From assembly GCA_015680685.1 (NCBI GenBank), contig MNCI01003683.1, positions 396,821-460,820 of the forward strand: a stretch of DNA of 64,000 bases. The letters are read 5' to 3'. Of the stretch, positions 43,453 to 55,237 are shown piece by piece. The notes under the pieces were generated by a model. It worked only from the letters and a program-made list of their open reading frames with translations, did no database searches and had not been told where the DNA came from. Each line of letters starts with the position of its first letter. Position 1 is the stretch's first letter. This DNA comes from Gnetum montanum (lineage: Eukaryota > Streptophyta > Gnetopsida > Gnetales > Gnetaceae). A program made the position numbers and the translations under genes.

Positions 43453-44150
43453 ATGATTTTAGTACTTGAAATAAATAGGATAAGGAATAAAGTAATTTAA
43501 TGTCCACTTTAATCTAATTGACTAACTATTATCTAACTAGTCCTAACATAAGTATTCAGTTCCTGCTGTACATATCCTAGACACATATAACATTGCTAGG
43601 TTATCAAGTGTTAAGTGCTACTAGGATTACCAAATGTTATATGCATGCTTGAAGCGATCGTACTTATGTGTTTACTTAATTACTATTTATCTTATCTTGC
43701 TTAATTAATTAATTAGCTTAATTACTAAGGAACATTGAAAAAATAACTATAAACATTAAATGCATAAATAAAACATTTAAGCTATTTAGAATGTTGCAAG
43801 GTTTATCAAGAATCTCATCTTTATTACTACACACATTGTCATGCTCAAGTACAGCAGTGCTTAAATAAAGATCTGTACACTCAATAACTTCTACTATGGG
43901 CACTTGGGAAAATATTCTAACTTTTGATTGTAAAAATTGCAAGAGCTTCACTACAATTATGACATGACTCTCATAAACATGACTATGATCCCATATTTAT
44001 AGTTTTTATTATTGGACTATGTCAACAGGACCCCATAGACATAGCAAAAGATGAGCAACACCATGTAAATGGGGCTACATTGATGGGGGATTGTTGACGA
44101 GGCCATGTCAATAGGGGCCTATCGATGCAACACTTTGATGTTCATTGGAA
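43453..44150 (-). mobile_element. Fragment of an older Athila-type LTR (G)
   Basis: 43,453-43,990 matches 57,345-57,930 of the H LTR (for example ATGTGTTTACTTAATTA-like, ATTAAATGCATAAATAAAAC, CATCTTTATTACTACA). The 3' end of the LTR is missing because F inserted here. On the minus strand ACTATAAATATGG (about 43,991-44,003) is TATA-like, and upstream CCCATCAATG/CCCATTTACATGG words resemble U3 of LTR J (53,950). The end near 44,150 is uncertain. Confidence 0.6.
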
Positions 44151-46230
44151 ACCAAGCATCACCTAGGTAAACAACCAAGCACCAAGATTTCTGCATCCAT
44201 AGACTTAGTGCTAAACAACCAAATAATCAAACATTGAATATTAATAAGCCAAAACATCAAGTAAATAATATCAAATGGCTAAGGTATCCAAAAAATATTC
44301 CACCATCATCCAAACCCTAATTTGTAGAAGCTAGCACCCATTCTTAATTTTCAAAATGCTAAGGCTAAGATGTGCACTTTTTGTTCATAAAAATTTTTAT
44401 TCAAATCCAAAATTAAAGAAAATGTGCTTGTAGGACTTATTAGTTATTTCTTGAATTTGGTACCAAGGTTAGCTAACATAGCACCTTGATTTCTATCGAA
44501 CACCAAAGTAAGGATCCTAAAGTCTCTTATATTTCCTATCCATGCATTGTTCTTTAAAGGCTAATATGACATAGATTTCACTACTATAAATAACAAAGGA
44601 TTATAGTACACCTTAAGATTCCTTTAAAACCAACCATCCAACTCCCTTTATGCTAGCTCCACCAAACCAAACAAATAAAGTTGACCTAACAACTAAATTG
44701 TCAATCTACCAATGTTAGATAAAATATGTTATCAAATAAACAAATATAATAAATCAAATCTCAAGGAAATGGAAAAACATATGAATTGTATACTAAAATA
44801 TCTAAATGTTGAGAAGCCTTAGGGAAGGGGGTATGGTGGGGAGTGGGGAGGCATGAAGTTGTGGAGGGTGTTCAAACCTCAAAACTATGTCTCCTATTTT
44901 GTCAAATAGTTGATGAGCCCAAAGTCTCATACAATGTCAAATCATTGATCAGCCTAAGAACTTATAAAATGACTAAATATTAAGTTCTAAAAGGTCCAAG
45001 ACCCATTGTGATCATTTACAAGCTTAAAAGGTAATTAGTTACTACTCCCAACTTTTAGTCACTCTAGAAAGACCTAGAAGTTAATTTTTTGGTCATTTTC
45101 TTAATTTTTAAAGTTTTATAGAGGTGGAGTTGCTTTATAAAAGTTGTTTTTTTTTTCATGCTCTTTAAGAAAATGATATCAAAATTCATTGTATCCTAAG
45201 TTAAGGCCTCATGAAAAGGTCACAATTCACCAATAAGAGTATCTTAGGGTCCATGCCATCATGTTGAGAAAATTTTCCTTCCACACTAGTTTCATTTGAG
45301 GTATTCTTGGACATCAAAGGCTTGAATTATGGTAGAAACCCCTAGATTTATAGTTCAAAAATTTGGCAAAGAAAAAGAAAAAGCAAAATGGATCCTAACT
45401 AAGAAAGATTCAAGATATAAGGTTCTAACAATGATAAAAATAATATTATAGTGTTAGCTTGTAAAAACATACATTAAAAAAATTTATTTGGTAGAGAAGT
45501 GCCCTAAAACATTTTATCAAACAATTTCTAAACAAAGTAAACTAAATAAAATCAAATTTGCACATAACCAAACATTCTAAAACCCTAAAAGAAGAGCATT
45601 ATAATAAATGTTTCTCCTTGATTGATAATTCTTATGATAAAAACTTGTGTGATTGAGATCTCCTAAGTGTCTACTCCAAACCCTCATGTAACTACAATCT
45701 CCTAAAATTAGCTTCAAACTCTTAATGGAAGCAAAGGTCAAAGATCAAATCTAGGCAAGATTTGAAATAGAGCCTATAATGTAAAAACAAAAAGAACTTA
45801 CCTTGATTTCAATGGTTATGTTGACTTGCACGACTTTACTCTTTTTTCCAAATGTGTATGAAGCAAATTAAGGATTTTTAATGATAAGGTTGCTAATTTT
45901 TTTATACTTACAAAGACATGCTAGAATCAAACTTATTTAGGAATCTCTCATGGAAAACTAAAACTAAAAGATAATATAATTAACCCTAAATTTCTAAAAT
46001 TAAAATAAACATTATTTTTAAAAAGAAACTATATCCCAATGTTGGTTTAAACAAGAACCTTAGGTACTACCTCATAGGTATGTTGACTCCAAATACTAAC
46101 CAAGGTGAAAGGTATAAACTTACATGTAACAAAGGTGTTAACCCAAGTTATTACTATAAAAATAAAATACTAAAAAAATCATTCATAATTAATTAATTTA
46201 CCAAACAAATATAAAGACATGTCAAACACA
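44151..46230. other. AT-rich stretch without recognisable gene
   Basis: Many A/T runs and stops in all frames. No protein motif, LTR end or RNA gene was recognised. Confidence 0.5.
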
Positions 46231-46565
46231 TAACAAACAAAGCATACCACATGTAGAGGTAGAACCCATGTGCCAATGACTCATTTAATACCTAATACCT
46301 ACTTACTCAACACTCCAATAAAAAGGGTTAGTGCATATATGATAAAAATAATATAAATATAAATATCACATATACCCAAAAAGATAATTACCAAGCACAT
46401 ACCTTAACCATGTAAGATACATGAGATTAACATATGATAAAATAAATTAAAATACCAAAAATCTTACAAATGTAGTTATGAAAGTACATAGCTCAACCAT
46501 GAAATGCTAAAAAGGTAAAATAAAATGAAATACCAAATAAATAATAATTAATTAATTAATTAACC
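46231..46565 (+). repeat. AT-rich dispersed repeat, copy 1
   Basis: It shares blocks with 51,410-51,725, for example GGGTTAGTGCATATATG, ATATCACATATAC.CAAAAAG, AACCATGTAAG, TCTTACAAA and ATGCTAAAAAG in the same order and spacing. Confidence 0.75.
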
Positions 46566-46619
46566 AAATAAATACCAAGACATGTTAAACACATAGTGAA
46601 TACAAAGTAGGCATACACG

Positions 46620-47100
46620 AAATCATCTTCAACAAGTTCTGAATTGCTAATCCTTTTAAATATGAAGTTGCTAGTAAACTCTCAACATCTAAAGAAAACT
46701 CCTCTTTTGAAAAATTATTTTTTTAATAAGATGGATTTCACTTAGAGAATTGTAAAAAAAGGAAAAAAGAAGCCATAGATACTATTTTCAATTCAAGAAT
46801 TTCTAAAGCATCTCCTTCTCCCTCTTCTTATACTACTACCCTAAATGTTTTCTCATTGGATAATTTATTTTCTCCTATTAGTGACATAGATTGTAAGATA
46901 AATGTTGAGCTTGAGAAATCAAGAATGGGATCTTCTCCCTCACATCTTAATGTTATTTTTAGCATGAAACATTCAAAACCTTTCTAATATGTTTTAGAGA
47001 AAACATTGTTGGAAAGTATTTCTCAAACTAGCATTTATATTAGAATTTTCTTTTTCCATTTATTTTTTTTTTTGTGTAAGTGGTTAAGATTTTAGTACAT
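46620..47100 (+). pseudogene. Ser/Thr-rich degenerate stretch upstream of LINE ORF2
   Basis: A short frame reads SRISKASPSPSSYTTTLNVF and FSLDNLFSPISDIDCKINVE. It resembles the Ser-rich end of the LINE ORF1 fragment at 53.4-53.6 kb (FSTRSSSPTKV). It may be an ORF1 tail; no zinc knuckle is seen. If so, the endonuclease domain expected between it and RT is missing. Confidence 0.35.
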
Positions 47101-49560
47101 GATATTAGTTTTTCTGGTAAATACATTTTTAAAAACTATAATGCTAAAGAGGTTTGGGATGTTTTTGAAGCTAAAGGTGCTATTACTAAGCATCTCATGT
47201 CTTGGTTGAAAATTGAAGATGAACCTTGTCAGGAATTTTTTAAAGGAAAGGATTAAGTATCTAAACTAGAATCACTTTATATAAATGATTCCATCAATAC
47301 AAATCTTAAAACTATTAACAATTTTTTAGTAAATCATTTTTCTTTTAAATATTTTAGTAAAGAAACATTTGAGACCTCTAGTACACATGTTCTTCATCTT
47401 ATACTAAAAGTGCATGAAAGTATTCTTGAAGTAGAAATTAAAACGGAAAAAATAAAAATAATTATTTTTAATTTAGCTAATGGTAAAACTCCAAGATTTA
47501 ATGGTTTTTCAATAAAAGTTTTTAAGAAGCATTGGTACATTATTGGAGATGATCTCTTTCATGTTTTTTGAGAAGCTATTAAAAACGTTTCTTTGGTAAA
47601 AATATTAATAAAGCTATGATTCAACTTCTTCCTAAGAATGGAGATATTTAACATATTGGTATTGGAGACCTATTAGTCTTCTTAACAATAACTATAAAAT
47701 TTTAAATAAATGCATGGTTTATTAGATTCAAAAGGTTATAGAAGATATCATCAAACATGAGTAGATAAGTTTTGCTAAAGGAAACATATCTTGAGTAATT
47801 TTATTGCTACTTGGGAGGTAATGCAGTGAGCTTCCAATACTAACTAAGACATTTCTTTTATTAAGTTAGACTATGCTAAAGATTATGACAAGATTGAATC
47901 GAATTTCATTATTGTTTATCTTTATAAAGTGCGATGTGGTTACTATTTTATTTATCTCGTTTATACCCTTGTCACTAACATTAATGCTCAAGTTACTACA
48001 AATTTTGAATTGAGTTTTTTCTTTTTTCTTCAATGGTTAATTCCTCAAAATTTTTCTCTAACTCCCTCTATTTTTATTATTACTATAGACTTTCTTTTAT
48101 ATAATTTTCATTATGATCTGCAAAAGAATATCATTAAGGGAATTTTAAATAATGATCAAAGTACATAGTTACATAAAATGCACTTTGTAAATAATTTTTT
48201 TTATGATTAAAAACTCTCTACAACATATTAATATTCTTTTAGCTATAGAAGAATATTATTACATGTTATCTAGCTTTTGTATAAATTCACAAAAGTTTGT
48301 TGTTTATTAGAATGGAAATCCTAATGAGTAGGTTATTCTTAAACCTTATAATATCTTGAAAATATATTTTGTCATTAAAATTTTAGGAATACCTTTTTAT
48401 TATAAGCTTAATTTTACTATTTTGTTAAATTGTGGTTGATAAAATTGAAAAGAAGCTTGATGAATAAAAAGGAAAAGACCTCACCCTTGTTAGCAAAGTA
48501 TTAGCTATTAAGTAGATGCTTCTATCAACTTATGTTTATTACTCTAGTTATTTATCTCCTTATAAAAATTCTTATGCTAAATTTGATCACATTATTTGCT
48601 AATTTCTTTGATCTACTAGTAGCATAGAAAAGGGTTTTCTTGAGTTGTTTAGGATATTTGTACTAGTAGCAAGAAAGATGGAGGACTTGGCCTTATGAAT
48701 TTTTACAACCAAGGTATTTCTTTTGTAGTAAAATGGACTGTAAAGAACATTGATGAAGATGATGTTTGAATACTCCTTATAAGAAACATAGTAATGGAAG
48801 GATAACCCAAAAATAATAATAGTTAGTCTTCTAAAAACTTCCTTTATTGTATTCCTTTTCCCCATGTCATTTTATCTTTGGTTCTCTAGTTCTTAAACAA
48901 ATTTGAAGATTTAGTGTAAGCTTAGTAAATATTGGAATTATAGTCATATTATAGTTTTAGAAAATACGCTTAAGCAAATTAGCCCATGGTGGCTTCCTTT
49001 TAGTAAAGGATCCTTGGCTACTAACTCATCTAGATTTTGTACCACTTGTATCAAGTTTAGTATCATTGCATTTTCTTATCTACATATGCATGATAGATAG
49101 ATTACATAAAATGAGGCTTCTAGCCTCTATGGCTTAAATAGAAAAAGAAAAAAATATTTTGACAATTTAATATTTGATCTTGAGAATTTCTTTAAAATTG
49201 ATAAAAGTTTGGATTAGGCTTTTTTAGATATTTTTTGAAAGGATGGCAAATCTATTTTTTCCTTTGAACTCTAAAGTTGCATATGAGATTATTAGTAAGA
49301 ATTATTTTATTCATAAAAATTCAATAAGGACTAAAATATGTAATTATCATAGAACTTTTCAAAAACTTGTATTTTTTATGGTGTCTTATTCATTAATATC
49401 TTTCTACTGACAATCATCTAAAACATATGAGAATTATTTCACCTCACTTTCCTCTTTGTGAAAGTGAAGATTCTTTTTCTCATGTTTTTTAGTGTCCTAT
49501 TACACAACATGCTTGGAAATGGACATATAGAATTTATAACTTTCAACTAAATGTTAATGA
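47101..49560 (+). pseudogene. L1-type LINE ORF2 (RT to zf-RVT), degenerate
   Basis: Non-LTR reverse transcriptase. The order is right for plant L1: WLKIEDEPCQEFF (linker), LANGKTPRFNGFSIKVFKKH followed by WYIIGDDLF, LLPKNGDI and WRPISLLNNNYKI, FIKLDYAKDYDKIESNFI with LYTLVTNINAQVTTN (47,860-48,010), HFVNNFFYD (48,181 on), LGIPFYY, KIEKKLDE-stop-KGKDLTLVSK with LAIK, and, near 49,430-49,520, the zinc-finger-like FPLCESEDSFSHVF and CPITQHAW. The catalytic F/YADD is FVNN, so both Asp are Asn (48,190-48,195). Many stops and frame changes are present. The N-terminal endonuclease domain is not seen. Confidence 0.8.
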
Positions 49561-51409
49561 TATCATTCTTGGTGATCAACCTACTTCGTCTAATTTCTTT
49601 CTTTGCATTTGGAAGTATCTTTGACCACTTGTTTTCTACTCTATTTGGAAGCTTTAGTATGCAATTATTTTCTTTTAGTGAGAGTATAGTTATGACTACT
49701 CTTCAAGAGTTAAATATTATATTCTTAAAGATGTCAATTTTCAACTATAAAGTTAAGCAAAAAAGCTCCCAATGAAAGCTTAACAATTACATTTTTTCTA
49801 TAGCCTTAATTTCTTTTTGTTTTAGAAGCTCAAGGATGGGAAGCTTTCAACTTCTATCACTATTTGTTTATTATTTCTGAGTGATGTTTTCTTTTATTAT
49901 TTTGGAGTATTCTCCTTCTCTTTACAAAAAACCCTTTAGTAAGAAGGGAAAACCTATGATGGCACTTTTGAGCAAGGGAAAGGCCTAATACTTTTTCTAC
50001 TTTGTATTTGTTAGTAAAACTATTTTAGTTGTTAGTTTTTAATTTTTTTTATCTTATGTTTTAGAGTGTATTGTAATAGTACCTTGGCTACTTATGTTTA
50101 GACTTTAGACCTTATTATTAGAATTGATCATAGATGTAGCTAGTAGTTAATCCATAGCCCAAGGGAGGGGATACCTATTAGGTTAATGCTAGGTATAAAC
50201 CCATGTTAGAATATTACTTTTAGTAATTTTAGAAATTAAAGTTAGTTGCATTTTATTTTTAATTTTAGTATTTCCCAATAGAATTAGCCTTTTTGTCAAA
50301 CCATTATAAATACATAACAACTATTTTTAACTATTTTTGTTAGAAATTATTCAATTGCATTGCTGACATCTAAGAAATAAATCCAAAAAGGAAGACCCTA
50401 CATGTTTGAGAAAAGCTAGATCTAGATTTATGCTATCATCTAGAACCCTTGTAAGTGCTAAATTTTAGATTTTATTTTAGGATTTACATGGATTCCATCA
50501 TTGATCTGTATACAACATGCTCCTTAGTATCCCAAGAACACATGCTTTGATCTTGTTGGATATTTAAATGTAGATTGGATTGGAGAAATTGATGATTAAA
50601 AGAGTATAACTAAAAATTACCTCTTCCTAGGTCAATATCTTATGTCATGGATGACAAAGTAGCAAATTTTAACTTCCTTCTTAACAGATGAAGATGAGTG
50701 TATGATGTCCAAATGCTCAAAGATTATGAATAAGAACAAGGTAAATTTTTAATGTTTTGTGATAAGTTGAGTGCAATTAATATTTAAAAAAATCCAATGT
50801 AGCATTCTAGGACCAAGTATATAGAAATAAGACATCATTTCATTTGAAAGAAAGTTTAAGGAAGAAAAATTGGAATTGAATATCTTAAATTTGAAAAGTA
50901 ACTTTCAAACATATTGGCCAAACCACTTCTATCCAATATATTTGAATAGATTAATAGAGGATTGGGAGTTGGGCCATGCTCCAACTAATTCAAGTATGCA
51001 AGTACCTCAACTTATACTAAGTAGGTTGAGGGTTTATCTTTAAATTAGTTTAGGTTACTAATAAGCCTAATTTTATTAGCTTTTATTATCATTATTAACA
51101 TGCTTGTAAGCATCTACAATTTGTTACATGAATTTTGGGATATATTTTGAGTATTTCTATTTAATAATATAGTGTTAAGGTTTACTATCCTTATAGTAGG
51201 TAGCCTACCCACAAGTGAACTTTTGGAAAAATTGATCAATGTTAATGTCAATTGGAGTATTAGTTGTAAGGACGAAAACCTAAAAAAGGTAATCTCAAAA
51301 CTATTGGGTTTTTTCTTTAAACTCTCTTTTCATTAATCTAATGTATTCATACATTTTTAAATTTTTTTTTTTTTCTTTTGGGATTCAACATCCCTCTCCT
51401 AGCGCAAAC
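49561..51409. other. AT-rich stretch after the LINE; possible Copia-type LTR
   Basis: No gene is seen. TGTTAGAATATTACTTTTAG at 50,204 followed by ATTATAAATACA (about 50,305) and GAAATTATTCAATTGCATTG (about 50,343) looks like the start and promoter of a Copia-type LTR, but I found no primer site, second LTR or duplication. Confidence 0.3.
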
Positions 51410-51725
51410 ACAAAGTATATCACATGTCAATGTAGAATGCCTTGTGAAAATGATGCATCCAATACCTAATGCCTACGTAGTCAAAACTTCAATAAAAGGG
51501 GTTAGTGCATATATGTTAAAAATAAAATAATTCTAGATATCACATATACTCAAAAAGATAATTATAGAACACATTGCTTAACCATGTAAGCCACATTAGA
51601 TTAAAATAAGATATATAACAAATTAAAATACAAAACATCTTACAAAGGTAGTTACAAAGTATATAGCTTAATTATGTCATGCTAAAAAGATAAAATAAAA
51701 TAAAATAACTTCAATACCAAAAATG
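51410..51725 (+). repeat. AT-rich dispersed repeat, copy 2
   Basis: Same blocks and order as 46,231-46,565. In both places LINE-like coding sequence follows downstream, so this may be the 5' part of the LINE. Confidence 0.75.
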
Positions 51726-52366
51726 CATAAAAAGCAAGATAAATGTAAAATAAACCAAAAGTACAAACATCACCAAAACCTAACTATCTAACTAATGGTA
51801 AAAGGAGAAAAATATATAAATTAAGATATTACATGCATCTCATGAAGGTAATTACAAAGAACAAATGCTTAAGTAGAATGAAATAATCATAAAACTAAAA
51901 TTTTTTCTTAGGTCCACTTAAACCCTTTAGATTTGTTGAACTAATTTCAGAATTCCTTTGCAGAAATTTTTTTCAATTTAATTTATATAACTTAGTGCTA
52001 CCTATTAGCATTGAACTTGTGACCTGAGGCTACCAAACCAAGATCCTTATCAATAGGCTAACATTATAGTGTTAAAATATTAAAATAATTAAAATATTAA
52101 TATACATAAAAACGGTAGAGATAGGACATATGCAAATATGAACACAAGGGTATTAACAATGAGGTATTAGCTTAGTGATAAAGAATCTTGATTTGAAGGC
52201 TCCAAATTATGGGGTTGATTTTAGTGGGCAATGTTGAGTTATAAAGTTCTAATTAGACTGTATATCTTAGGGTGTATCTATATTACAATTATTTTGGGAT
52301 TCCAACATTGCTCCAAATGCAAATTTGATATTTCTCTAGCAAATCTAATCTTTTTAGAATTTTCCT
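51726..52366. other. AT-rich stretch without recognisable gene
   Basis: All frames are broken. The text around 52,000-52,300 looks like the non-coding side of a repeat; nothing else was recognised. Confidence 0.4.
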
Positions 52367-53640
52367 ATGGGGGATCCTAAATCACCTCTAATTTCTTCAA
52401 CTAATGACAAAATTTCTTCTTCTATTAACGCAAAAATTTCTATGAATTCTCTAAGCCTATATTTACAAGATGATAAGAAAAAATTTGAGACACCTTCTTT
52501 TAGTAATGTTGATGCAACTAAAACACCCAATTTTGTTCTCTATGATGATGTATATGAATCACTCATAGCTAATATTACATCATGATATGTATTTATTTAA
52601 ATTTTGGGTACCTTCCTTGTAATTGAAGTTTCACTTTGTACTTAAATGACGTGATGCAAAAACATAACATTCAAATCATTCATATTAAGCATTATTCTCA
52701 TTTTTTAGCTTGTTGAGCTAGGCAATGCTTTAAGGGTGTAACATGTCTTAGATATAGAATTATCTATACATAAGCATGCAATGTTGATCATTCATAAGTA
52801 TACTTTAGATTTTGATGTTGAATTCGAAGAATATTGTAAAGTTTCATATTTTATTGAGTTATATAATCATTCATTGATTTTTTAGAAAGTTGAGCAAGAA
52901 ATTTTTAAACTTTTTCTTCTCATTAAGCATATGGAATCTATTTACATACAATTTCGTTATCATATATGTTTTTCTATTGAAATCAATCTTCTTAATTGTA
53001 AAAAGGAATTGGTATTACAAGCAAGCAAGAAGACTTATGCTCAGCCAATCACATATTGTAATCTTCTAAAGTTTTACAACTTTTATCATCGTAAAGGATA
53101 TTTATTTAATGCTTGTTCTTTTTGCTTAAGAAAAAAAGATACAGAGGAAAAGAAAAAACATTTGAAGTTGAGGATAGGAAAAAAAATCCAAAGTTAAAGA
53201 TATATAAAATCAAGTTATTGTTGATGATAAGAATGATGAAATCACAATAAAGAGACCAAAGAAGATAGAAGCTTTTGTGAATATCTTTTATAGAGGAAGT
53301 ATTGATTAGTCCAAATAAATAGCTAGTAAAAAAATTAATCATCTTACAAGAATAATTTTAATTCAAAGATCAAATCTAATATTAAAACTTCGTATAATGC
53401 TAATGGCAAAGAATCTCGATATAAGTTCAATTGTAATGAACAATTTATGTCATCATTTTCTACTAGATCTTCCTCTCCTACAAAAGTTGGTATTTTACTG
53501 AAGCTTTTTATTACTACTTCAAATTCTTTTACTATTATAAGTTTAAACACAAATGTTAATAATGATGCAAATGTTGTTAGAACTAAAATCATTTTCTTAC
53601 TATCAATTAATTTTCATTTGTTAAAATTTTAAAGCATTAT
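52367..53640 (+). pseudogene. LINE ORF1-type protein (nucleic-acid-binding), degenerate
   Basis: It begins with an ATG frame of 72 codons (MGDPKSPLISSTNDKISSSI ... FVLYDDVYESLIANITS). Broken frames follow (VELGNALRV and IELYNHSLIF-like), then 52,931-53,197: MESIYIQFRYHICFSIEINL, then KELVLQASKKTYAQPITYCN and LLKFYNFYHRKGYLFNAC. The latter fits the YENLPxFCxxCxxIGHxxxxC zinc knuckle of plant L1 ORF1 proteins with several Cys/His replaced. A basic (EEKKKHLKLRIGKKIQ) and Ser-rich tail follows. ORF1 normally precedes ORF2, but no ORF2 follows here. Confidence 0.6.
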
Positions 53641-53949
53641 TTGAATTTTAATTTTACACACTTAAGTAAACATCCCTAAAATTCAAAAGGTTTTTACTTT
53701 TCATGTTATTTGTCTTGTTTGGTGTTGCGTGTCAAGCATATGATGTACTTTAGTTTTTTTCATATTATTAATATTATTTTTTAAGTAACACAAAAGCATA
53801 ACCAATGAAAGAGTACAAATACAATACAAAGGTTAAACATATAACACATTAAGAATTTAAATGACAAAGCATAGCAACAAAGATGAAATATGTAAAACTA
53901 GGATGTTACAACCCTTCTACTTGATTGGCCATTACTCGGTATAATTTAA
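53641..53949. other. AT-rich spacer before LTR J
   Basis: No coding frame or structural feature was recognised. Confidence 0.4.
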
Positions 53950-54781
53950 TGATGGATGAAATTCAAGCCAATAAGCTACACCAATCTATGCCCATTGATG
54001 CAACCCCATTGATGCATTGATGCATGTGTCAATGTTGGTTTACCCAAAGCCTATATAAATGCACACACCATACGTATTTATGACATTTTTGGTCATTTGT
54101 GTAGTAAAGCTCTTGTAGTTTACTTTCGTAGAACTTAGTCAAATTTCCCTTTGAGTGCCCACAATGTGGATTGAGTTAATTGAACAAAGTTTTATTCAAA
54201 TGCATGTTGTACCTAGACACTTTTGCATGACACCAATAAAATTGAGATTAATTCCTTCCATTATAGCACTTGAAATAGCACTTAGTTTATTTTCAAGTAC
54301 TTTACTTTAAATGCATTTTATTTTTATGCGCTTAAGAAATTAATACTTTATTCTATAATAGTGAGAGTATGGCCACTTCAAACATGTATATTAATACTTG
54401 GTAATCCTAGTAATGGATACTTGGTATTCTCAGTAGTTTAGGATAGTTTAGGTACGAAAACTGGGAACATATAATCTATGCTTAGGATAGTTTAGATTAC
54501 TTTCAATGCTATAGTTAGTTAGAAATTAGTATTCTAATCACTTTATTGTTTTAATATTTTAATAATAAAAAATAATAAAAACACATACATCTTATGCTTC
54601 AATCATATATAACCATATAGATGGATGTAACATAGCTGATGATTGGGAAGGCAACAACCAACAACATCACACTTAATCATCTATGGTATTAGCCACTCAA
54701 AGGTTCTACAAAGTTTGACTGGATCACACATACAAGCTTGTGATTTGTATAGTTAACATACAGAACACTAACCCCTCATCA
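53950..54781 (+). mobile_element. Athila-type LTR J (probably solo)
   Basis: 832 bp from TGATGGATGAAATTCAAGCC to ...CACTAACCCCTCATCA. TATA is AAGCCTATATAAATGCACAC at about 54,048-54,067. The body matches E and H LTRs (GGTAATCCTAGTAATGGATA and similar). There is no primer site after it and no polypurine tract before it. Flanks TTTAA and ATGAT do not match, so either the duplication has decayed or the copy is recombinant. It ends about 350 bp upstream of the RIP TATA box. Confidence 0.75.
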
Positions 54782-55134
54782 ATGATTTTCCAAACATTTC
54801 CATTTACCAAACATCTCCATTTGCGTTATAAATAATTGCTTATGATATTTTAACGCAAGACCCAAATGTCCTAGTAAGTGTTGATGATATAACCTCCTAG
54901 AAATTACAAAGACTTGTGCCATTGAAAGAGTACGAATTAACCTTTGATTACGTTGCAAAATAGTAGCGAAGGTTTTGGGACCCACATAAAACATTTGCAA
55001 ATGGTAAGTGGTTTTGCTTTTACGTTACACTTTATGGATGCAGGTGAACGAGTGACTTTGCTTGTACGCTACACGTTATCGATCCAAGTGAATTGAATGA
55101 CAGAGAGATTACATGATAGCAAAGAACATCTTGC
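54782..55134 (+). other. 5' flank of the RIP pseudogene
   Basis: No LTR, primer-site or coding match. It is probably the original upstream region of the gene. Two related short stretches GTTTTGCTTTTACGTTACAC and CTTTGCTTGTACGCTACACG lie about 70 bp apart. Confidence 0.4.
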
Positions 55135-55141
55135 CTATAAA
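55135..55141 (+). promoter_or_regulatory. TATA box of the RIP pseudogene
   Basis: TATAAAT in TTGCCTATAAATTTCAAC, 97 bp before the first ATG (55,238), a normal plant spacing. Confidence 0.55.
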
Positions 55142-55237
55142 TTTCAACTCTGATGAAGGGCAAGGGAAGCAAGTGTGATGGGGGATTGAAAGAATACACT
55201 AAAAGGAGGAGCAGAAGAAGGCAAATATAGATAGAGG

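Noticed and set aside
50204..50370. Complete Copia element
   Set aside because: Only an LTR-like start and promoter are seen; no primer site, coding domain or second LTR.
53945..54786. Target duplication around LTR J
   Set aside because: Flanks TTTAA and ATGAT do not match; I do not claim one.
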